From assembly GCA_043803805.1 (NCBI GenBank), contig JAZDJP010000075.1, positions 1 to 5,307 of the forward strand: a DNA stretch of 5,307 bases. The letters run 5' to 3'. Positions 1 to 4,633 of this stretch are shown one piece after another (position 1 is the stretch's first letter; each line of letters opens with the position of its first letter). The notes beneath the pieces are model-generated. The model saw nothing but the letters and a program-made list of their open reading frames with translations. It had not been told where the DNA came from and did not search any database. The stretch is from JAZDJP01 sp043803805 (GTDB taxonomy: Bacteria > Planctomycetota > JAZDJP01). The position numbers and the translations under genes were made by a program.

Positions 1-468
1 GTGGACGCCGTCGTCGTCGCGGGCATCACGGAATACCATCCCTACCGGCCGCCGCGTCTGGGGCTGGCCATCCAGATCTACCCGACCAAAATGGAAAAGC
101 GGTCCTATCTCGACATCTCGAAACTTTCCCAGGCGGGAAAACCCTTCGCGATCTCGACCGACAGAACCAAGCACCCCATCGTTGCGCGCGTGGCGGTGTA
201 CGATTCGAGCGAGAAGGATGTTCTTGACCAACTCCACCGCTACGCCGCCCGGCACGACACCTCGCGGGGGCTGGGGGTGGAGACGTACCTCAGGCTCATG
301 GATGAATATGTCCGCTTCGCTTTCAACGTCGCCCTCCGGGAGATCGTGAACGCGGAGGCGGCGCGGACGAAACCCAAAAAGACCGTTGAACCTCCGTCCG
401 ACGACCCCGCGCCCCGCCACGGAGCGCCCAACGACCCCGCGCCGGACCTTCCCCGCCGCCGCAATTAG
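1..468 (+). CDS. Uncharacterised protein, C-terminal part (5' end outside window)
   Basis: The frame is open from the first base, so the GTG there (Val) is probably internal and the true start lies upstream; 155 residues are visible, ending at TAG 466-468. The first 30 residues look like a folded beta-rich domain (DAVVVAGITEYHPYRPPRLG, then a hydrophobic LAIQIY strand). A helical section around residues 70-120 contains a short LDQLHRYAARHD stretch and an aromatic-rich DEYVRFAF segment. The tail from about residue 122 is charged and proline-rich and carries DPAP twice, encoded by a perfect 13-bp direct repeat at 401-413 and 431-443. From memory the 'Y-x-PYRPPRLGL' pattern resembles uncharacterised envelope lipoproteins with a CsgG-like or LpoB-like fold in planctomycete-type genomes, but no signal peptide is in view and I cannot name a family. 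It ends 17 bases before rsmH, so the two are probably co-transcribed. Reality of the gene is fairly sure; its function is unknown. Confidence 0.75.
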   Translation: MDAVVVAGITEYHPYRPPRLGLAIQIYPTKMEKRSYLDISKLSQAGKPFAISTDRTKHPIVARVAVYDSSEKDVLDQLHRYAARHDTSRGLGVETYLRLMDEYVRFAFNVALREIVNAEAARTKPKKTVEPPSDDPAPRHGAPNDPAPDLPRRRN

Positions 469-485
469 GGCAATTCACGTCTGTC

Positions 486-1559
486 ATGACCGATTCTTTC
501 TCACAGGGGCATCAACGCCGGCCGCGCTACCGCGGCACCCATCCGCAGCGGTTCATGGAACGTTACAAGGAACGCGACCCGGCGCGCTATCCCGACATGG
601 AGGCCCACATCCGCGCCCAGGGGCGCACCCCGGCCGGCGGCCACGTCCCGGTGCTTCTCGACGCGGTGATGGCGGCGCTCGACCCGAAGCCCGGCGAGAC
701 GGTGGCGGATGTCACCATCGGGTACGGTGGGCATGCGGCGGAATTTTTAAAACGTATCGGCCCCGGGGGGCGTCTTCTGGGGATGGATCGTGACGGCGTG
801 GAACTGGAGAAGGCCGGGAGTCGCCTGGAGGCCTTCGTCGCGTCGGTCACGCTCGCTCACGGGAATTTCGCCGGATTGGGCCGTGCGGCGGCGCGCGCGG
901 GTTTCCCGGTTCTGGATATTCTTTTTGCCGACCTCGGGGTTTCGAGCATGCAACTCGACGATCCGGCGCGCGGATTCAGCCACAAACACGACGGTCCCCT
1001 TGACATGCGGATGGATCCCGCCGGCCGGCATACCGCGGCGGATGTTCTGGCGGCGATCTCCGAGGTGGATCTCGCCGCGGCCCTGCGTGACCTGGCCGAC
1101 GAACCCGATGCCGCGCGCATCGCACGGGCCATCGTTGTCGCCTGGTCGGCGCGGCCGATCCTGCGGACGACAGAACTGGCCGCCCTCGTGTGCGCCGAAA
1201 AAGGGGTTTCCGGACGGCCGGGGGGTGATTTCGCGCGCGGGGCGCATCCGGCGGCGCGGACATTCCAGACTCTGCGGATGCTTGTCAATCGTGAAGGAGA
1301 AAACCTGGCCGCGTTGCTTCGCGACGCGAATTATTTATTGGCCCCCGGCGGGCGGATCGGCATCATTTCCTTCCATAGCGGGGAGGATCGGCGGGTGAAA
1401 CGCGCGTTTCTCGATGGACTCGCCGCGGGGGTGTACCGGATGGTGGCCGAATCACCCGTGCGGGCCGGGCCGGAGGAGGTGCGGTCGAATCCCCGCGCCC
1501 GCCCCGCGAAATTCCGCTGGGCGGTGCGGACTTCGTCGCCGGGGGACGCTCGCCCGTAG
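486..1559 (+). CDS. rsmH: 16S rRNA (cytosine(1402)-N4)-methyltransferase RsmH, long-N-terminus form
   Basis: RsmH (MraW) uses S-adenosylmethionine to N4-methylate C1402 in the decoding centre of 16S rRNA. Family landmarks occur in order in this 357-residue protein: HVPVLLDAVM at 53-62, the SAM-binding loop DVTIGYGGHAAEFL at 75-88, LFADLGVSSMQLDDPARGFS at 146-165 followed by GPLDMRMDP at 170-178, DEPDAARIARAIV at 205-217, AHPAARTFQTLR at 253-264, PGGRIGIISFHSGEDRRVK at 287-305, and the C-terminal SNPRARPAKFRW at 334-345. In E. coli RsmH the equivalent of HVPVLLD lies near residue 7, so this protein has about 46 extra N-terminal residues, including RYRGTHPQRFMERYKERDP. That segment looks like a conserved subfamily trait, which supports the ATG at 486 over the internal Met at residue 24. 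The Shine-Dalgarno is poor: AGGG at 467-470 lies too far upstream, so translation may depend on coupling with the preceding gene. The usual SFHSLEDR is SFHSGEDR here. No mraZ or fts genes flank it, so this is not the division (dcw) cluster. Confidence 0.96.
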   Translation: MTDSFSQGHQRRPRYRGTHPQRFMERYKERDPARYPDMEAHIRAQGRTPAGGHVPVLLDAVMAALDPKPGETVADVTIGYGGHAAEFLKRIGPGGRLLGMDRDGVELEKAGSRLEAFVASVTLAHGNFAGLGRAAARAGFPVLDILFADLGVSSMQLDDPARGFSHKHDGPLDMRMDPAGRHTAADVLAAISEVDLAAALRDLADEPDAARIARAIVVAWSARPILRTTELAALVCAEKGVSGRPGGDFARGAHPAARTFQTLRMLVNREGENLAALLRDANYLLAPGGRIGIISFHSGEDRRVKRAFLDGLAAGVYRMVAESPVRAGPEEVRSNPRARPAKFRWAVRTSSPGDARP

Positions 1560-1604
1560 CGGTCGGACACAGGGTGGCATAATTGGAAACGGAGATGAAA
1601 TCAT

Positions 1605-2033
1605 ATGAAGACTTTGTTCCACAAGCGGCTTGGTAGAGCGATTGACTTGACTCGGGTGGGGGTGTTTGTCGTCATTGTTTCATTGGTTTGTGCAGGTTGC
1701 TTTGCCCGTTCCCGTGGACTGATCAAATCCGTCAACCCTTTGCAGGAACCGTTGCCGAAGCCGGTCGCCGATATGGGAATAAAAAAAGGCATGCATTTTC
1801 ACGAGGTCGAAAAAAAACTTGCGGAAAATCGGATTTTAGTCCGGTTTACCGGAAATGCGATTTGGCCGCACAATCCTCACTTTGAGTGCCTGGGGCAAAT
1901 CTACATCATCCGGGAAACGTCGGATTTGAAAGGCGCGAAAGGGGACACGGTATATGCCATCGAAATCCCCGATGCCGAAATGACGGATTATCTGAGAAAG
2001 AACGGACGCCCGGAATCTGGACTGCCAAAGTAG
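1605..2033 (+). CDS. Small predicted lipoprotein, unknown function
   Basis: This 142-residue protein begins with a basic stretch (K2, K7, R8, R11, R17), then a hydrophobic segment GVFVVIVSLVCAGC at 19-32. Cys32 follows Ala-Gly, as in a lipobox, but position -3 is Cys instead of the usual Leu, so lipidation is likely rather than certain. The basic N-terminal region is long for a signal peptide. After the Cys, a short linker with PLQEPLPKP leads to a soluble domain containing GIKKGMHFHEVEKKLAENRI at 58-77. That outline recalls the 'GMs..eV...LG' opening of BamE/SmpA-type small lipoproteins, but the resemblance is weak and I make no family claim. The ATG at 1605 has GGAG at 1591-1594 with ten bases between, a good ribosome site; CATAAT at 1578-1583 could be a -10 element, though no -35 is convincing. 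The gene is visibly richer in A+T than those around it and holds A7 (1781-1787) and A8 (1810-1817) runs, so it may be a recent arrival or under weak selection. Confidence 0.72.
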   Translation: MKTLFHKRLGRAIDLTRVGVFVVIVSLVCAGCFARSRGLIKSVNPLQEPLPKPVADMGIKKGMHFHEVEKKLAENRILVRFTGNAIWPHNPHFECLGQIYIIRETSDLKGAKGDTVYAIEIPDAEMTDYLRKNGRPESGLPK

Positions 2034-2112
2034 TTCCCCGTGGATGAATGGTTTTTCTGCACTCCGGGAAATGCGAAGCATTGGATCACGTGTTGCGATC
2101 TGTTGATGTTCA

Positions 2113-2160
2113 GACTTCGGGACTCCCAGACTCTCTGACTCGCCGACTCGCGGACTCCGG
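2113..2160. repeat. Tandem array of six 8-bp units, core GACTC plus variable triplet
   Basis: Units start at 2113, 2121, 2129, 2137, 2145 and 2153, exactly eight bases apart. The last five begin with GACTC and the first with GACTT. The three bases after the core differ: CGG, CCA, TCT, GCC, GCG, CGG. A degenerate unit (GACGG) follows at 2161, and GA recurs in the same phase at 2097 and 2105, so the array may once have been longer. Each GACTC also matches GANTC, the HinfI and CcrM recognition sequence. The array lies between genes, ends 14 bases before a possible -35 element, and its period is not a multiple of three, so it is not a coding repeat. It could be a binding array for a regulator, a dispersed intergenic repeat or a slippage product; the sequence does not decide between these. 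Confidence 0.85.
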
Positions 2161-2174
2161 GACGGTTCCTCCCC

Positions 2175-2203
2175 TTGCACTGCATCTTCAAATGGTGTAG
2201 CAT
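2175..2203 (+). promoter_or_regulatory. Possible sigma-70-type promoter for the aminotransferase operon
   Basis: TTGCAC at 2175-2180 and TAGCAT at 2198-2203 are separated by 17 bases, the preferred spacing. The match to consensus is modest: three of six at -35 and four of six at -10. The position fits, just after the GACTC array and about 67 bases before the aminotransferase start, in the only larger intergenic gap of the window. The local sequence is also less G+C-rich than its surroundings. Without transcript data this remains a candidate. Confidence 0.35.
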
Positions 2204-2216
2204 ATCTCCCGGTTTC

Positions 2217-2235
2217 CCGGGCGGTGCCGCCCCGG
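2217..2235 (+). other. G+C-rich hairpin in the presumed 5' leader
   Basis: GGGCG at 2219-2223 can pair with CGCCC at 2228-2232 around a four-base loop, and CC at 2217-2218 extends the stem with GG at 2234-2235 across a one-base bulge. It sits about 22 bases before the Shine-Dalgarno region of the aminotransferase. No U-run follows, so it is not an intrinsic terminator. It may only be a chance stem in G+C-rich DNA, or may affect leader stability. Confidence 0.35.
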
Positions 2236-2269
2236 CGAGCGGCGCGAAAAATGGACAAGGGGGATTCCC

Positions 2270-3475
2270 ATGAAAGTTCCGTTCTACGGCCATGTGAAAC
2301 AATACAACAACATCCGGGCGGAGATCGACGCCAACATCAAGACGGTCCTGGAAAGCGGCGAGTTCGTCATGGGACCGATGCTGAAGCGGTTCGAGGCGGA
2401 ATTCGCGGCCTACCACGGCATGAAATTCGGCATCGGCGTGGGCAACGGCACGGATGCCATCTGGCTCACGCTGATGGCCCTCGGTGTCGGGCCCGGCGAC
2501 GAGGTCATCACCCATCCGAACACGTTCTTCGCCACGGCGGAGGCCATCTGGATCGCCGGCGCCACGGTGGTGCTGGTGGATTGCTGTCCGACCACCAAGA
2601 CGCTTTGTCCGGACCGCGTCCGCGCGGCCATCACGCCGAAGACGAAGGCCATCATCCCCGTCCATCTGTATGGCCAGTGCGCCTACATGAAGGAGATCCG
2701 GAAGATCGCCGACGAGCATAAATTATTCGTTATCGAGGACAACGCCCAGGCCATTGACAGCGCCGGGGACGGCTTCAAGGTGGGTGAACTTTCCGACGCC
2801 GTCGCGACGAGTTTCATCATCCAGAAGAATCTCGGGACGTTCGGGGATGGCGGGGCGGTGGTCACGAACAACCCCGAGATTGACCGGAAGATCCGCAAAC
2901 TCCGGAACCACGGCTCCGAGAAGCGTTCCTTCCACAGTTACGGGTTCAACAGCCGCCTGGACGACATCCACGCGGGGATTTTGAGCGCGAAACTGAAGCA
3001 CCTCCGCGAGTGGAGCGACCTCCGGCGGAAATGGGCGGCCCGGTACGATCAGGGGTTGAAGGGCTGCCGGTGCCTGGACCTCCCGTACGTGGAGAAGGGG
3101 TTCCGGCATGTCTTCCATCTTTATGCCGTCGAGACCAAACGCCCGCAGGACCGGGACGCGCTTGTCAAACATCTCAACGCCGCCGGTGTGGACGCGAAGA
3201 TGCACTACCCGATTGCCATTCACCAGCAGGAAGGTTATCCGTGGGGCAAGGGGGCGCGCGTCGTCGGCAGTGTCGCCAACGCCGAGGCCAACGCGGCCTG
3301 CTGCGTCAGCCTGCCGATGTTCCCGGAACTGACGGCGGCGGAGGTGGATTTCACGGTCGCGACGGTTCTCGCGTGGGAGAAGGCGCATCCGGAGGCCTGT
3401 TCCGACAAGCCGGGCGCGGCGCGCGCGGACGCGTGCGGTTGCGGGAAGAAGGCCGGTTGCGGCGCGGCGAAATAG
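2270..3475 (+). CDS. DegT/DnrJ/EryC1/StrS-family PLP-dependent aminotransferase with Cys-rich tail
   Basis: Members of this fold-type I family usually transfer an amino group from glutamate or glutamine to a keto-sugar (often nucleotide-linked) or keto-cyclitol in the cytoplasm. The 401-residue protein shows the family pattern: VLESGEFVMGPMLKRFE (26-42), the phosphate-binding GNGTDAI (58-64), PGDEVITHPNTFFATAEA (75-92), VHLYGQC (131-137), VIEDNAQAIDS (154-164) with Asp157 as expected partner of the PLP pyridine nitrogen, SFIIQKNLGTFGDGGAVVT (181-199) with Lys186 as the predicted Schiff-base lysine, RNHG (212-215), FNSRLDDIHAGIL (226-238) and MHYPIAIHQQEGY (311-323). The usual SFYPTKNLG and RLDxLQAAIL appear as variants, so the substrate may differ from well-studied sugar aminotransferases. 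After the fold ends near residue 372 comes an Ala/Gly/Lys-rich tail with Cys377, Cys389, Cys391 and Cys397, which is not a usual part of the family. The ATG at 2270 follows AAGGGGGA (2257-2264). The next gene starts 30 bases after the stop, consistent with an operon. Family is sure; substrate is not known. Confidence 0.93.
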   Translation: MKVPFYGHVKQYNNIRAEIDANIKTVLESGEFVMGPMLKRFEAEFAAYHGMKFGIGVGNGTDAIWLTLMALGVGPGDEVITHPNTFFATAEAIWIAGATVVLVDCCPTTKTLCPDRVRAAITPKTKAIIPVHLYGQCAYMKEIRKIADEHKLFVIEDNAQAIDSAGDGFKVGELSDAVATSFIIQKNLGTFGDGGAVVTNNPEIDRKIRKLRNHGSEKRSFHSYGFNSRLDDIHAGILSAKLKHLREWSDLRRKWAARYDQGLKGCRCLDLPYVEKGFRHVFHLYAVETKRPQDRDALVKHLNAAGVDAKMHYPIAIHQQEGYPWGKGARVVGSVANAEANAACCVSLPMFPELTAAEVDFTVATVLAWEKAHPEACSDKPGAARADACGCGKKAGCGAAK

Positions 3476-3505
3476 GGGGAGACAGTCATCACGGGAGACT
3501 CAGTC

Positions 3506-4594
3506 ATGGCGGATGCTTATCGGGTGATGGTGGTTGGCACGGGCAAGCGCGGGATGCACCACGCCCTGGCGTTCCAGGCGAACCCGCGGTTCAAGGTTGT
3601 GGGGCTTTGCGACATTGACGCGGCCCGTCTGGCGGCGGCCGTGGCGAAGATCGGCGGCGATGTGAAGGGCGGATTCGACGCCGCGGCGCTGGCGCAGGAA
3701 CTCAAGCCCGACGTGTTCTGTTTCTGCACGCTTCCGCCGCTACGCACGCCGATGGTCAAGGCTGGAATCGCCTCTGGCGCGAAGCTCATCGCCTTCGAGA
3801 AGCCCGTGGCCCTGACGAGCGCGGAGGCCATGACGCTCCGCGACATGATCCGTTCCGCCGGTGTCAAGGCGGTGGTGAGCCATCAGCACCGGTACGGCGT
3901 CCACTACCGCAAGGTCCGGGAGATCGTCGAAAGCGGCGCCCTGGGCCGCGTCCACACGGTGTACGGCTCGGCGACGGGGTGGATGACGCACATGTTGTCG
4001 CATCTGATTGATTACACGCGCTGGTTCAACGACGGCGTGGAGGCCCGGTGGGCGATGGCCCAGGCCGCGGGCCGGGCGAAATTCGCCGACAACCATCCGT
4101 CGCCCGATTACATCGCCGGCGTCGTGCAGTACGCCAACGGGGTGCGCGGCTGGTACGAGTGCGGCGCCGGGGCCCCCGACCAGCCGGAGGTCGCCAAGTG
4201 GTGGGGAAAGTGCCGCATGGGGGCGCAGGGCACCGAGGGATATGCGGAGGTGCTTACGAACGGCGGCTGGCGCGCCGTGACGAAGCGCTTCGGCGTCCAG
4301 TCCGGCGAGGGCGTGATGAATTACGATCTCGACATGCCGCCCTACGTCCAGGACATGGCCGACTGGCTGGACGGCAAGGCGACGCACCCGTGTAATTTCG
4401 ACAGCGCTTTCAAGGGGGCGGAAATCATGTTCGCCCTCCAGAGGTCCGCCGCGGAGGGGGGGCAGGTGACTCTGCCGCTTTCCGCCGGGGCGGACGAGCA
4501 GGCCCTGCTCAAGGCCCGCATTTCCGACCGCGTGGTGCAGGTGTCGTGCGAGGCGAACCGGAAGGAATTCGGGCTCGTGAACGAGGCGACGTGA
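3506..4594 (+). CDS. Gfo/Idh/MocA-family NAD(P)-dependent oxidoreductase
   Basis: Enzymes of this family oxidise or reduce a hydroxyl/keto group on sugars, sugar phosphates, nucleotide sugars or inositols in the cytoplasm. The 362-residue protein has a Rossmann start, YRVMVVGTGKRGMHHALAF (5-23), with the GxGxxG dinucleotide motif at 11-16 and a likely adenosine-ribose-binding acid in GLCDIDAARL (33-42). The family motif FEKPVALT lies at 97-104, with Lys99 expected to be catalytic. The C-terminal domain has SHLIDYTRWF (165-174), where His166 and Asp169 fit the common HxxD active-site pattern; the earlier Asp of the longer DxGxHxxD form is His162 here. The length is normal for the family. The ATG at 3506 has GGGAG at 3493-3497 with eight bases between. 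There is no signal peptide. Placed directly after a DegT-type aminotransferase, it most plausibly makes or removes the keto group which that enzyme uses, as in 3-amino-sugar or inosamine pathways. That pairing is an inference, and the substrate is not identifiable. Confidence 0.93.
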   Translation: MADAYRVMVVGTGKRGMHHALAFQANPRFKVVGLCDIDAARLAAAVAKIGGDVKGGFDAAALAQELKPDVFCFCTLPPLRTPMVKAGIASGAKLIAFEKPVALTSAEAMTLRDMIRSAGVKAVVSHQHRYGVHYRKVREIVESGALGRVHTVYGSATGWMTHMLSHLIDYTRWFNDGVEARWAMAQAAGRAKFADNHPSPDYIAGVVQYANGVRGWYECGAGAPDQPEVAKWWGKCRMGAQGTEGYAEVLTNGGWRAVTKRFGVQSGEGVMNYDLDMPPYVQDMADWLDGKATHPCNFDSAFKGAEIMFALQRSAAEGGQVTLPLSAGADEQALLKARISDRVVQVSCEANRKEFGLVNEAT

Positions 4595-4619
4595 TTTCGC
4601 CGGTCCGGACTTCCCACAC

Positions 4620-4623
4620 AGGA
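4620..4623 (+). promoter_or_regulatory. Ribosome binding site supporting the GTG start of nagB
   Basis: AGGA at 4620-4623, within CAGGAAAA, lies ten bases before the GTG at 4634. It is the only Shine-Dalgarno-like run in the 39 bases after the oxidoreductase stop codon. Starting at this GTG gives MQVIIRPTRE, which matches the way many NagB proteins begin, so site and homology agree. Confidence 0.6.
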
Positions 4624-4633
4624 AAACGTTCCC

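Noticed and set aside
486..1559. Membership of rsmH in a division and cell wall (dcw) cluster.
   Set aside because: Neither mraZ, ftsL nor a penicillin-binding protein gene is next to it; the neighbours are an unknown protein and a small lipoprotein.
2034..2070. Possible terminator after the lipoprotein gene: TTCCCCG at 2034-2040 against CCGGGAA at 2064-2070.
   Set aside because: The arms contain a mismatch, the loop is 23 bases, and no T-run follows the second arm; the T-run at 2052-2056 is inside the loop.
2084..2100. Imperfect inverted repeat with outer GATC arms around CACGTG (2087-2092).
   Set aside because: Arms are only six bases with one mismatch, and such short symmetry is expected by chance; no known operator matches.
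1988..2719. Minus-strand open frame of 243 codons spanning the intergenic region and the start of the aminotransferase.
   Set aside because: It covers the GACTC array and the 5' part of a well-supported gene, and shows no recognisable domain.
3483..3507. CAGTCAT occurs twice between the aminotransferase and oxidoreductase (3483-3489 and 3501-3507).
   Set aside because: A seven-base direct repeat is short, and the second copy overlaps the ATG start; probably coincidence.
3010..3618. Plus-strand frame of 202 codons bridging the aminotransferase and oxidoreductase junction.
   Set aside because: It is an out-of-frame reading of both genes, with low-complexity Gly/Arg-rich sequence and no motifs.
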